From the NCBI RefSeq assembly GCF_004745485.1, contig NZ_RHFG01000001.1, positions 310,001-374,000 of the forward strand: a stretch of 64,000 bases of DNA, in the 5' to 3' direction. The translations under genes were made by a program, and so were the position numbers. Of this stretch, positions 1-8,426 are shown one piece after another. The first letter of the stretch is position 1. Every line of letters starts with the position of its first letter. This stretch comes from Brevibacterium sp. S22. GTDB lineage: Bacteria > Actinomycetota > Actinomycetes > Actinomycetales > Brevibacteriaceae. The notes beneath the pieces were generated by a model. That model was not told where the DNA came from, did not search any database, and saw only the letters and a program-made list of their open reading frames with translations.

Positions 1-1
1 G

Positions 2-2005
2 AAGTTCGCCGGCGATCTGTGGGTCGTCCACCCCGAAGCCGATCAGATCGCGGGAGTCCAGGCGTATCCGAGCCTCGACGAGCTGCCGGGCAAGGCCGAC
101 CTCGCCGTCATCGCCGTTCCGGCCGAATCCGTCACCGAGGTGGTCAAGGACTGTGCCGTGCACGGGGTCAAGGCCGTGCTCGTCATCTCCTCCGGCTTTG
201 CCGAAACCGGTCCCGCAGGAGCCGAACTCCAGCGCCGCATGGTCGCGACCTCCCGCGCCTACGGAATGCGCGTGGTCGGGCCGAACTCCTTCGGTCTGGT
301 CAACGAGGCCGCCGACTTCTCGCTCAACGCCTCCTTGGCCCCGTTCCTCCCCGCCTCGGGAACCCTCGGACTCTTCAGCCAGTCCGGGGCGCTGGGCACC
401 GCCCTGCTCGCGGCGGCGAAGAATCGCGGACTGGGCATCTCCACCTTCGTCTCCGCCGGCAACCGGGCCGACCTCTCGGGCAACGACCTCCTCCAGTACT
501 GGGAGGAGGATCCGGCCACGCAGACCGTCGGCCTCTATCTCGAGTCCATCGGCAACCCGCGCAAATTCTCGCGCATCGCCCGCCGCGTCTCTCGCGTCAA
601 ACCCGTCATCGTCATCAAATCCGACCTCACGGGCCGGGAGCTGCCTCCAGGGCATATCGTGCGCACCTCGTCCCTGGCGCCGAACACCCTCGACCAGGTG
701 CTCGAACAGGCGGGAGTGATCCGCGCGGACACGATCCACCAGCTCTTCGACCTCGCCCAGGTGTTCTCCACCCAGAAGCTGCCCGCAGGTCGGCGTGTCG
801 GAGTCATCGGCAACTCCGCTGCGATGAGCACCCTGATCATGCAGCGCGCCCGCTCCGAGGGTCTGCGCGTCGACACCGACCCCGTGTCCCTGCACCCCGA
901 GGTCGATGCGGAGACCTTCCGGACCGAACTCGATGCGATGTACGAACGTGACGATGTCGATTCGGTCATCGTCACCTTCACTCCTTCGACCGGTGTGGAA
1001 GAGACCGAGATCGCCGGACTGCTGTCCGAATCCGCGGCGCGTTCCGGAAAGGCCACTGTCGCCTGCTTCCTCGGCATCCACGGCGTCCAAGACGAGCTGA
1101 CCTCGTTCCTCACCGACGAGGACGGCGATCGGATCTCCCACACCGTCCCCAGCTACATCGGTCCCGAAGATGCCGTCTGGGCTCTGGCCCGGGCCACGGA
1201 CTACGCCCGCTGGAGAGCGGCTGATCATGGTCGCTACACCGAATTCGACGATATCGACGACAAGAGGGTGCGGGCGATCATCGACTCCGCTTTGGAAGGG
1301 GCGAAGCCGGGCGCACCCGTCCGGCTCGAACGCGATGACACCCGGGACCTGCTCAACGCCTACGGAATCGAAGTTCTGCCCTATCTTGCTGCCTCCTCGG
1401 TGGAGGAAGGCATCGCTGCGGCCGAGAAGATCGGCTATCCCGTCGCTCTCAAGGCCGTGTCGAAGGTCCTGCGGCACCGGATGGAGCTCGGCGGTGTGCG
1501 ACTGAATATCGACACTCCCGAGGAATTGGCCGAGGACTTCACAGCGATCCAGGAGACGATCCGGCAGCTGGCCGGTGAGGAGGAGCCGCTCGTCGATGTC
1601 CAGGCCATGGCCCCACACGGTGTGCCCTGCGTCCTCCGAGCCGGTGAGGACCCGCTGCTCGGTCCGCTGCTGGCCTTCTCATTGGCGGGAGACACCACTG
1701 AGCTGCTCGGCGATGTCGCTCATCGGGTCGCCCCGATCACCGACAAAGAGGCCGGGGACATGATCCGGTCGATCAAGGCCTCGCCCAGGCTGTTCGGCTA
1801 CCGCGGTCTGCCGCCGATGAATATCGAACCGCTGCGCACTGTGCTGGAGAGACTCGCAGTGCTGGTGGAGAACCATCCGCAGATCCTCGAACTCGTCATC
1901 CACCCGATGGTCGCCACGGAGACCGAGTCGCATGTGCTCAGTGCCCACGTCGACCTGCTGCCCGACCCGACTCGGATCGACGGAACCCGCCGTCTGCTGG
2001 GCTAA
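2..2005 (+). CDS. Acyl-CoA synthetase (ADP-forming), acetate-CoA ligase family, 5' partial
   Basis: The gene is already open at the window edge and 667 residues are visible before TAA at 2003. The order is a CoA-binding Rossmann domain (roughly the first 90 visible residues), a succinyl-CoA-ligase-like flavodoxin domain (around VGVIGNSAAMSTLI), and an ATP-grasp domain near the C-terminus (LLNAYGIEVLPYLAASS onward). This is the arrangement of ADP-forming acyl-CoA synthetases, which interconvert acyl-CoA + ADP + Pi and acid + ATP + CoA. Many actinobacterial members carry an extra GNAT acetyltransferase domain; whether this one does cannot be seen because the N-terminus lies outside. The substrate is not deducible. 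It is cytosolic, with no close downstream partner. Confidence 0.88.
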   Translation, partial: KFAGDLWVVHPEADQIAGVQAYPSLDELPGKADLAVIAVPAESVTEVVKDCAVHGVKAVLVISSGFAETGPAGAELQRRMVATSRAYGMRVVGPNSFGLVNEAADFSLNASLAPFLPASGTLGLFSQSGALGTALLAAAKNRGLGISTFVSAGNRADLSGNDLLQYWEEDPATQTVGLYLESIGNPRKFSRIARRVSRVKPVIVIKSDLTGRELPPGHIVRTSSLAPNTLDQVLEQAGVIRADTIHQLFDLAQVFSTQKLPAGRRVGVIGNSAAMSTLIMQRARSEGLRVDTDPVSLHPEVDAETFRTELDAMYERDDVDSVIVTFTPSTGVEETEIAGLLSESAARSGKATVACFLGIHGVQDELTSFLTDEDGDRISHTVPSYIGPEDAVWALARATDYARWRAADHGRYTEFDDIDDKRVRAIIDSALEGAKPGAPVRLERDDTRDLLNAYGIEVLPYLAASSVEEGIAAAEKIGYPVALKAVSKVLRHRMELGGVRLNIDTPEELAEDFTAIQETIRQLAGEEEPLVDVQAMAPHGVPCVLRAGEDPLLGPLLAFSLAGDTTELLGDVAHRVAPITDKEAGDMIRSIKASPRLFGYRGLPPMNIEPLRTVLERLAVLVENHPQILELVIHPMVATETESHVLSAHVDLLPDPTRIDGTRRLLG

Positions 2006-2084
2006 GACCATTCGAGAAGAGACCCTCTGAGCTGAAAGGAGAATCCACGCCCACCGCAGGGTGTCTTCGAATTTCACCGTCCGA

Positions 2085-2099
2085 GCGCCTGATTGGCGC
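2085..2099 (+). terminator. Weak hairpin after the acyl-CoA synthetase gene
   Basis: GCGCC and GGCGC are separated by five bases, 80 bases past the stop codon. There is no T-run, so termination is only a suggestion. The remaining 2006-2281 stretch shows no gene; it is locally AT-richer around 2100-2175, as expected for a promoter region of the following TetR gene. Confidence 0.25.
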
Positions 2100-2281
2100 G
2101 TCCTATACCAATTCGCAGACTTGACGGGTAGTGTCTGTATCCGTTCACCACGAAATGTTATGAATTCGTGTTTTAGTGAGTGGCCGCTCCGGGGGTCGCC
2201 GTCTGTGGCCAATCACTGGCCATCCACCGTCCCAGGCGTCCGCAGTCAGCGGGTGTCCCATGAGAGCGAGGCCTCACAGTC

Positions 2282-2836
2282 ATGATTTCGCGCAGAGACG
2301 TCGTCACCGACTCCGCGATCGCCGTAGTCGCCGAACAAGGAGTCCGCGGACTCACCCACAGGGCAGTCGACGCACTGGCCGAACTGCCCGTGGGGTCGAC
2401 TTCGAATGTCTACCGCACCCGCGATGCCCTGATCACCGGAATCATGGAGCGCATCGGAGAACTGAATTCCCAGCAGCTCGAGCGTCTGCCGGAGCTCATG
2501 CGGACACCGGGTGCCGATCCCATCGAAGTCGCCATCGACTTCTGCATGAACTGGCTGACCACCGACCGCAGCCGGTTCTACACGATGATGATGCTCAGCC
2601 TGGATCCGGCGCTGCCGCCCGAGGCCGTGATCGCCAAGGAGAAGAACCTCCGCGCGATCAAGGACTTCATCATGCGCTTCGCCGGCATCGACGCGGAATA
2701 CGCGCAGCGGGTCAACAGCTCGGTCGCGGGCATGATGTTCAGCGAACTCGTCGCCGGCACTGCAGAGCGCTCCCATGTCGAGGCCTACCTCAAGGAGTTC
2801 TTCCAGTGGCTGCGCAGCAGCCGCGAAAGCGCCTGA
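2282..2836 (+). CDS. TetR/AcrR family transcriptional regulator
   Basis: This is a 184-residue protein. The N-terminal helix-turn-helix spans about residues 5-50 (VVTDSAIAVVAEQGVRGLTH, then the recognition-helix region ending in STSNVYRTRDAL); the rest is an all-helical ligand-binding domain of normal TetR length. ATG at 2282 is used; the Shine-Dalgarno is weak (GAGG around 2267). It lies alone between the acyl-CoA synthetase gene 277 bases upstream and parC 147 bases downstream, all on the same strand, so its target cannot be inferred from a divergent partner. The ligand is unknown. Regulator identity is secure, function is not. Confidence 0.85.
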   Translation: MISRRDVVTDSAIAVVAEQGVRGLTHRAVDALAELPVGSTSNVYRTRDALITGIMERIGELNSQQLERLPELMRTPGADPIEVAIDFCMNWLTTDRSRFYTMMMLSLDPALPPEAVIAKEKNLRAIKDFIMRFAGIDAEYAQRVNSSVAGMMFSELVAGTAERSHVEAYLKEFFQWLRSSRESA

Positions 2837-2894
2837 TCTCCGACACGGACCCTCCGGGAACGCCCGATTGAACCGGAGATCGCAAATCGAACGC

Positions 2895-2900
2895 TAGAAT
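2895..2900 (+). promoter_or_regulatory. Possible parC promoter -10 (TAGAAT)
   Basis: TAGAAT lies 83 bases before the parC start codon. TTGAAC at 2868-2873 is the only -35-like sequence nearby, but the 21-base spacer is too long for a confident pair. Confidence 0.3.
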
Positions 2901-2983
2901 CGACGGGTGCCCTCCCCCACTGAGGTCAGGCTTCGGCGCGGGCGGGTGTTCGAATCGAACAGTTCGTGCGTCAAAGGAGTTCC

Positions 2984-5722
2984 ATGCCCGAAGGCAGAGT
3001 CATCGAAGTCGACGTCTCCTCAGAGATGGAGAGTTCGTTCCTCGAATATGCGGTCTCGGTCATCCACTCCCGCGCCCTGCCCGATGCCCGTGACGGCCTC
3101 AAACCCGTCCAGCGGCGCATCGTCTACCAGATGGGCGATATGGGCCTGCGCCCTGAGCGCGGTCATGTGAAGTCCTCTCGCATCGTCGGTGATGTCATGG
3201 GCAAGCTCCACCCGCACGGCGACACCGCGATCTACGACGCACTGGTGCGTCTCAGCCAGGGTTTCATCATGCGTGTGCCGCTCGTCGACGGCCACGGCAA
3301 CTTCGGTTCCCTCGACGATGGTCCCGCTGCCCCGCGTTATACCGAGGCTCGGCTGACGACTGCGTCGATGCAGATGATCTCCGGACTCGACGAAGACGTC
3401 GTCGACTTCGTACCGAACTACGACAATACGCTCACCCAGCCCGAGGTGCTGCCCAGCGCCTTCCCGAACCTGCTCATCAACGGCACCTCGGGCATCGCGG
3501 TGGGGATGGCTACGAACATGGCCCCGCACAATCCCGGCGAAGTCATCGCCGCCTGCGCCCACCTCATCCGCAACCCGGAAGCCGGGCTCTCGGAGCTCAT
3601 GCGCTTCATCCCCGGCCCGGATCTGCCCACCGGTGGGCGGATCATCGGCCTCGACGGTGTGCGTGAAGCCTATGAGACCGGTCGCGGCACGTTCCGCACC
3701 CGGGCCACCGTGTCCTTCGAGAACATCAGTGCCCGCCGCAAGGGCATCGTCGTCACCGAACTGCCCTACCTCGTGGGGCCGGAGAAGGTCGTGTCGAAGG
3801 TCAAAGACGCCGTCGGGGCGAAAAAGCTCACCGGAATCGCCTCGATCGATGACTACTCGGACCGCAAGAACGGCATGCGACTGGTCATCGGAATCAAGAA
3901 CGGCTTCAATCCCGAAGCCGTCCTCGCCGAGCTCTACCGCCAGACACCGCTCGAGGAATCGTTCAGCATCAACAATGTCTGCCTCGTCGACGGGCAGCCG
4001 CGGACCCTGGGACTGCGCGAGCTCCTCACCGTCTATCTGTCCCACCGCATCGACGTGGTGCGCAGGCGCACGGTCTTCCAGCTGCGCAAGGCCAAGGACC
4101 GGCTCCACCTCGTCGAAGGTCTGCTCATCGCGATCCTCGACATCGATGAGGTCATCCAGCTCATCCGCTCCTCCGACGATGCAGCCACGGCACGGACCCG
4201 CCTCATGGATGTCTTCGAACTCTCCGAGCTGCAGGCCACCTACATCCTCGACCTGCAGCTGCGTCGGCTCACGAAGTTCTCCCGACTCGAGCTCGAGGCC
4301 GAACGTGACGAGCTGAAGAAGACGATCGAGTACCTCGAATCGCTGCTGGCCGATGAGGCGAAGCTGCGTGAGCTCGTCGCCGCCGAGCTCGAGGCCACCG
4401 CCGAGGTCATCGGCACACCGCGGCGCACTGTCCTCATCGAGGGATCGATGAAGGAGCTGAGTGCCAAGGGCAAGAAAGCTCCGACGAACCTCAAGATCGC
4501 CGATTCCCCCTGCCGGGTGCTGCTGTCGACCTCCGGGCGCATTGCGCGTACCTCGGACGCCGCTCCCCTGGCACGCGAGGGCCGACGCTCCAGCCATGAT
4601 GCACTGGTCTCCGAGATCGTCACCACGACTCAGGGCAAGGTCGGCGCCGTCACCACCACCGGTCGCCTGCACATGGTCGATGTCGTCGACCTGCCGGCCC
4701 TGCCGCCGGCTGCGGCCCGGCCCAATGTCGCCGGTGGGGTGAAGATCGCCGAATATGCGGCCCTGGAGAAGAACGAGAAGATCATCGGTCTCATCGACCT
4801 CGACCGCGAGTTCGTCCTCGGCACTGCCGAAGGAGTCGTCAAACGGGTGTCGGTGGGCGGTCGGCCGAACAAGAACGAGTGGGAAGCCATCACCCTCAAG
4901 GGCAAGGACTCCGTCGTCGGAGTCGCCCAGCCCGAGGACATCGACGATTCTCTCTCCGTGTTCGTGACCTCGAACGCCCAGCTGCTCGCCTTCGACGCCT
5001 CCGGTCTGCGCGCGCAGGGCTGGAACGCCTCCGGTGTGGCCGGAGTCAAGGTGGCCGCAGATGCGAAGGTGATCTTCTTCGGAATGACCCCGAAAGCGGC
5101 GAAGACCGACGAGGACGGTGCCGCGGATGCCGAACTCGGCAGCTTCGCTGTTGTCACGATCGCCACCGGTGAGAACTTCTACGGTGCCCCGTCGTCGTCG
5201 ATCAAGGTCAGCGAATTCTCCGAGTTTCCGACCAAGGGGCGGGCCACCTCGGGCGTGCGTGCCCACAAGTTCCTCAAGGGCGAGACCGAGCTGTCGCTGG
5301 CATGGGTCGGCGACTCTCCGCAGGCCGCCGCCGCTGCCGGCGGTGCCCGCACGCTGCCGGCCGAACTGTCCCGTCGTGATGGGACGGGATCGCCGCTGGA
5401 GTCGAAGATCGATGTCGTCGGCACCCTGCCCCGCCTCGGCGGCGCCGAATCCGTCGACTATTCCCAGACGGACGACGATGGCGGCTCAACCGACGCCGAG
5501 GCGGTCGCGGGGACCGCGTCCGGTGCGAAGAATCCGAAGTCCGGCGCTGACCGGTCCGCGGGGAGAGAACAGCAGGGGCTGGCGACGAGCTTCGATGAGC
5601 TCGAGCTCGACCTCGATGAGGCCAAGGATGAGATCGCGCGATCCAAGTTCGACACCGAGGGTGCCGTGATCGTCTCTCACGACGACGATGACGATGAGGA
5701 CGACGATTCGGCGCTGTTCTGA
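2984..5722 (+). CDS. parC: DNA topoisomerase IV subunit A (GyrA/ParC family)
   Basis: The protein has 912 residues. It cuts and rejoins double-stranded DNA as the A subunit of a type IIA topoisomerase, with a ParE/GyrB partner not in this window. The breakage-reunion core starts at residue 1; the catalytic tyrosine is Tyr119 in APRYTEA, and the quinolone pocket reads HPHGDTAIYD (Thr81, Asp85 at the classical Ser83/Asp87 positions). A C-terminal beta-propeller follows from about residue 500. I see no GyrA box (QRRGGKG), which favours ParC over GyrA. ATG at 2984 is chosen because AAAGGAG at 2973-2979 precedes it by four bases; an upstream GTG at 2966 lacks this. The C-terminus is a low-complexity acidic tail (DDDDDEDDD). 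Confidence 0.9.
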   Translation: MPEGRVIEVDVSSEMESSFLEYAVSVIHSRALPDARDGLKPVQRRIVYQMGDMGLRPERGHVKSSRIVGDVMGKLHPHGDTAIYDALVRLSQGFIMRVPLVDGHGNFGSLDDGPAAPRYTEARLTTASMQMISGLDEDVVDFVPNYDNTLTQPEVLPSAFPNLLINGTSGIAVGMATNMAPHNPGEVIAACAHLIRNPEAGLSELMRFIPGPDLPTGGRIIGLDGVREAYETGRGTFRTRATVSFENISARRKGIVVTELPYLVGPEKVVSKVKDAVGAKKLTGIASIDDYSDRKNGMRLVIGIKNGFNPEAVLAELYRQTPLEESFSINNVCLVDGQPRTLGLRELLTVYLSHRIDVVRRRTVFQLRKAKDRLHLVEGLLIAILDIDEVIQLIRSSDDAATARTRLMDVFELSELQATYILDLQLRRLTKFSRLELEAERDELKKTIEYLESLLADEAKLRELVAAELEATAEVIGTPRRTVLIEGSMKELSAKGKKAPTNLKIADSPCRVLLSTSGRIARTSDAAPLAREGRRSSHDALVSEIVTTTQGKVGAVTTTGRLHMVDVVDLPALPPAAARPNVAGGVKIAEYAALEKNEKIIGLIDLDREFVLGTAEGVVKRVSVGGRPNKNEWEAITLKGKDSVVGVAQPEDIDDSLSVFVTSNAQLLAFDASGLRAQGWNASGVAGVKVAADAKVIFFGMTPKAAKTDEDGAADAELGSFAVVTIATGENFYGAPSSSIKVSEFSEFPTKGRATSGVRAHKFLKGETELSLAWVGDSPQAAAAAGGARTLPAELSRRDGTGSPLESKIDVVGTLPRLGGAESVDYSQTDDDGGSTDAEAVAGTASGAKNPKSGADRSAGREQQGLATSFDELELDLDEAKDEIARSKFDTEGAVIVSHDDDDDEDDDSALF

Positions 5723-5786
5723 CCTCGGAGTCTGAGGTCGAGGTCGACAGCTGAAGCCAGCGCCTCGGTGCCGGGTTCAGCTGTCG
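5721..5786. terminator. Bidirectional terminator region between parC and the cyclase gene
   Basis: Two hairpins fill the gap between convergent genes. One pairs GACCTC (5721-5726) with GAGGTC (5734-5739). A larger one pairs CGACAGCTGAA (5745-5755) with TTCAGCTGTCG (5776-5786), 11 perfect base pairs around a 20-base loop. It ends four bases before the cyclase stop codon, so it can serve both strands. Confidence 0.6.
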
Positions 5787-5789
5787 GTC

Positions 5790-7487
5790 TCAGTTCTCGG
5801 TTTCGTCGTCGAGGTCGAGGCGCATCTGGGCCGCGGTGCCGCGTTTCATCTCACCGATGGAGGTCTCACCGAGTCCGTGCAGCGAAATCGAATCGCGGGG
5901 TTCGAAGACGTAGTCGTCCGAGGCCGAGAGCACTCGTGCCGTCTCCTCGTCGGTGAAGATCGTGCCGGGATCGGCCACGGCCGTCAGGCGTGCGGCGAGG
6001 TTGACGCTGGAGCCGAAGATATCGCCGAGGCGGGAGAGCACCCGGCCCCAGACGAAGCCGACGCGTGCCTGTGGCAGGTCCTCGGCAGCGGAGACGCGTT
6101 CCATCAGTGTCATGGCGATCTCGGCTCCGGCCAGTGGGGTCGAGGCGGCGAAGAACACCTCGTCGCCGACGGTCTTGATCACCCGTCCGCCGCCGGTGGC
6201 GACGATGTTGTAGGCCATGCCCTGGAACTCCTGGACCATGTCCGCCAGCTGCCGCGGCTCCATCTTCTGTGACAGGCGGGTGAAGGAGACGAGGTCGATG
6301 AACCCGACGGCACGGGCCAACGGCATCGAGGAGTCGTACCAGCCCTGCCGGTTGTCCATGGCCAGCCCGTCGGAGACGTTGACGTTGAGACGGCCCATCA
6401 CGTCGGCGAGATTGCGCCGCCAGGAGTAGGTGAGCATCTTCTGCAGCGGGTCGATCATCTCTTCGACGACGGCCAGGGCGTCCCGTCGGGCTTCCGGGTC
6501 GGTCAGCCCTTTCTCCTCGGTGAGGAACTCGACGAGGGTCTCCATCTGCCAGACGACGAGGCGATCCGTCGTCTGGCCGATCGCCCGGGCCAGAGACAGT
6601 GCCGTGGTCTGGTCGATGAGACCGTCCGCGACGGGTTTGGCCCAGATCCGGAGGGCGTGGGCATCGCTGACGGTGTAGGCCTTGTCAGTCGGCTTCGCCT
6701 GGGACATTCCGAGTGCTCGCCACATCTTCCGGGCCGAGACCGTGGAGATTCCGCCGAGCTTGGCGGCCTCACGCCGGTCGAGGACGCGTTTGCCGTCGAG
6801 GAGGATCTCTTCGAGGCGTTCGGCCGCGGTACGGGTCTCATAGATCGTGTCGTCGAAGTCTGGGCCGTCATCGTCGAGGGCATCCTCATCGATGATCGGC
6901 AGCGCCGTGGTCCGCGGATCCTCACGCAGTCCGCTGAAGAAGTCCTCATCGACGTCGACGCCCGGTTCCGCATCGGCGGAGTCCGCGTCCGCGGAGGCCG
7001 TGCCCGCGGAGGCCGTGCCCGGATCGGCGGTCACCTCGTCGGCGAGCTCTGCGCCGACCTCCCCGGCCTGGGGAGCGGATCCCGTCAGACTCCCAACCGG
7101 CTCCTGTTCGCCTCCGACATCGCCGAACAGATCGTCCGCACTCGACACGGCAGCATCCTCGGTGGACTCATCCGCGGAGCGGTCGGCCGCCTCGGTGCCG
7201 GGCCGGATCTCACCGTCCTCGCTCGGGTCTGCACTGGTCGAAGCTTCGGGACCAGGATGGGGATCGGGATCAGACTGGGGATCCGCGCCCGACCGAGGTG
7301 CGGTCTCCTCCTGCGGCTCAGCGCCCGTCGGCTCTTCGTCGCCTGACTGTGTTTCATCGCCTGACTGTGATTCAGCGTCGGGTGGCTGACCGTCCGTGGA
7401 GGCACCTTCGGAATCTCCGACCTCGGGCGTGCCCACCGTCTCCGGACCGACGATGTCGAATCCGGCGGTGAAGTCCGAAACCGCCAT
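5790..7487 (-). CDS. Class III adenylate cyclase with acidic N-terminal extension
   Basis: This 565-residue protein should make cAMP from ATP. Residues 1-215 are low-complexity and strongly acidic (runs of Asp, Glu, Ser, Pro, Gly); residues about 220-380 resemble the helical regulatory domain of the M. tuberculosis Rv1264-type cyclases; the catalytic domain is about 390-545. The metal-binding aspartates are Asp398 (FIDL) and Asp442 (VGDEV), the adenine-specifying pair is Lys438 and Asp489, and the transition-state residues are Asn496 and Arg500 (VNLAAR). All catalytic residues are present, so it looks active. ATG at 7485-7487 overlaps the birA stop by one base (TGATG), so the two are co-transcribed. 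Confidence 0.87.
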   Translation of the reverse strand: MAVSDFTAGFDIVGPETVGTPEVGDSEGASTDGQPPDAESQSGDETQSGDEEPTGAEPQEETAPRSGADPQSDPDPHPGPEASTSADPSEDGEIRPGTEAADRSADESTEDAAVSSADDLFGDVGGEQEPVGSLTGSAPQAGEVGAELADEVTADPGTASAGTASADADSADAEPGVDVDEDFFSGLREDPRTTALPIIDEDALDDDGPDFDDTIYETRTAAERLEEILLDGKRVLDRREAAKLGGISTVSARKMWRALGMSQAKPTDKAYTVSDAHALRIWAKPVADGLIDQTTALSLARAIGQTTDRLVVWQMETLVEFLTEEKGLTDPEARRDALAVVEEMIDPLQKMLTYSWRRNLADVMGRLNVNVSDGLAMDNRQGWYDSSMPLARAVGFIDLVSFTRLSQKMEPRQLADMVQEFQGMAYNIVATGGGRVIKTVGDEVFFAASTPLAGAEIAMTLMERVSAAEDLPQARVGFVWGRVLSRLGDIFGSSVNLAARLTAVADPGTIFTDEETARVLSASDDYVFEPRDSISLHGLGETSIGEMKRGTAAQMRLDLDDETEN

Positions 7488-8359
7488 CAGCGATCGCTCC
7501 TCTCCGGAGCTGACGAGGATGCGACAGGACGCAGATGGTGGACGTCTCCGGCGCTGAGCGACACACGATCATCGATGATGAGATCGGCTCCGGAGTCCAG
7601 CCCCGTGGCGGTGCCGATGATGTCCGAGCCGTCGGGCTTCTCCACTCGAACCTTCGACCCGAGCGTCACCATATGATCACGCACTCTTCGCGCTGTGCGG
7701 CTGTCGCGGAAATCCTCATCTCCATAGTCGATCAGCTCTCTGTAGCAGGGGATCAATGTGCTCAGGATCGAGACTAGCAACGCTTCATGATCAATTTCTG
7801 AGCCATCGGCACCGGTTTCGATCGCCAGAGAACTCGCGTCCGCCCGCGGCAGATCCGCAGGCTCCAACCGGGTGTTCAGACCCATCCCCAACACGATCTG
7901 CGGACCGCTGGCCAGGGGCTCGACACGCGCGAGGATTCCGCACAGCTTCTTGCCGTCGGCGGTGAGCACATCGTTGGGCCATTTGATTGAGGCGGGCACT
8001 CCCGCCTCGGTGACGGCGCTGTGCACGGCTTCCCCGGCGATGAGCGGTATCCAGCCCCACCGGGAGAACCCGGCCGGGGGTGTGAGCAGAATCGACCAAG
8101 TCAGGGACCGGCGGGCGGGCACCGTCCAGATCCGACCCAGACGACCGTGTCCGGCGTTCTGAAAATCTGTGCCGCGGATGGTGAATTCGTCCATGGGCGC
8201 ACCGCTGTCCGCGCGTTCCCGGACCAACCGCGCGAGTTCGTCGTTCGTCGACGTGCAGGTATCGTCCCAGATCAGAGGAGGAAGCGAGAGACCACGATCC
8301 GCGACTGTGCGGTGCACCGAGTCGACGTCGACGAGAAGAGGATTGTGTTGGCTGTTCAC
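7487..8359 (-). CDS. birA: Biotin-[acetyl-CoA-carboxylase] ligase
   Basis: The protein has 290 residues. It attaches biotin to the biotin-carboxyl-carrier lysine of carboxylases. The biotinyl-AMP loop appears as AGHGRLGRIW, and the KWPNDV motif and the typical LTWSILLTPP strand follow; the small C-terminal domain is also present. There is no N-terminal DNA-binding domain, so this is the monofunctional type. The start is GTG at 8359, read divergently from accD 67 bases away, which makes biological sense because AccD works in a biotin-dependent carboxylase. A TAGAGT -10 sits six bases before GTG, suggesting a leaderless mRNA. The adenylate cyclase gene follows with a one-base overlap. Confidence 0.92.
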   Translation of the reverse strand: MNSQHNPLLVDVDSVHRTVADRGLSLPPLIWDDTCTSTNDELARLVRERADSGAPMDEFTIRGTDFQNAGHGRLGRIWTVPARRSLTWSILLTPPAGFSRWGWIPLIAGEAVHSAVTEAGVPASIKWPNDVLTADGKKLCGILARVEPLASGPQIVLGMGLNTRLEPADLPRADASSLAIETGADGSEIDHEALLVSILSTLIPCYRELIDYGDEDFRDSRTARRVRDHMVTLGSKVRVEKPDGSDIIGTATGLDSGADLIIDDRVSLSAGDVHHLRPVASSSAPERSDR

Positions 8360-8365
8360 CAGTCC

Positions 8366-8371
8366 ACTCTA
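8366..8371 (-). promoter_or_regulatory. birA -10 element (TAGAGT), leaderless start
   Basis: TAGAGT on the minus strand is followed by six bases and then the GTG start of birA. That distance places transcription initiation at or next to the start codon. Confidence 0.5.
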
Positions 8372-8414
8372 GATTCTTTTGGCGAGAGTGCACAATGAAG
8401 TCTCACGTCATCGT

Positions 8415-8420
8415 TATTGT
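8415..8420 (+). promoter_or_regulatory. accD -10 element (TATTGT)
   Basis: TATTGT is followed by GGAGAC and then ATG. The GGAG is too close (two bases) to be a good ribosome site, so a leaderless start is likely; this also supports choosing ATG at 8427 over upstream in-frame codons. Confidence 0.45.
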
Positions 8421-8426
8421 GGAGAC

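Noticed and set aside
3020..5266. A 748-codon open frame on the strand opposite to parC
   Set aside because: It is a shadow of the high-GC codon pattern of parC. Its product is low-complexity Arg/Gly/Asp sequence with no domain, and the sense frame is a clear topoisomerase.
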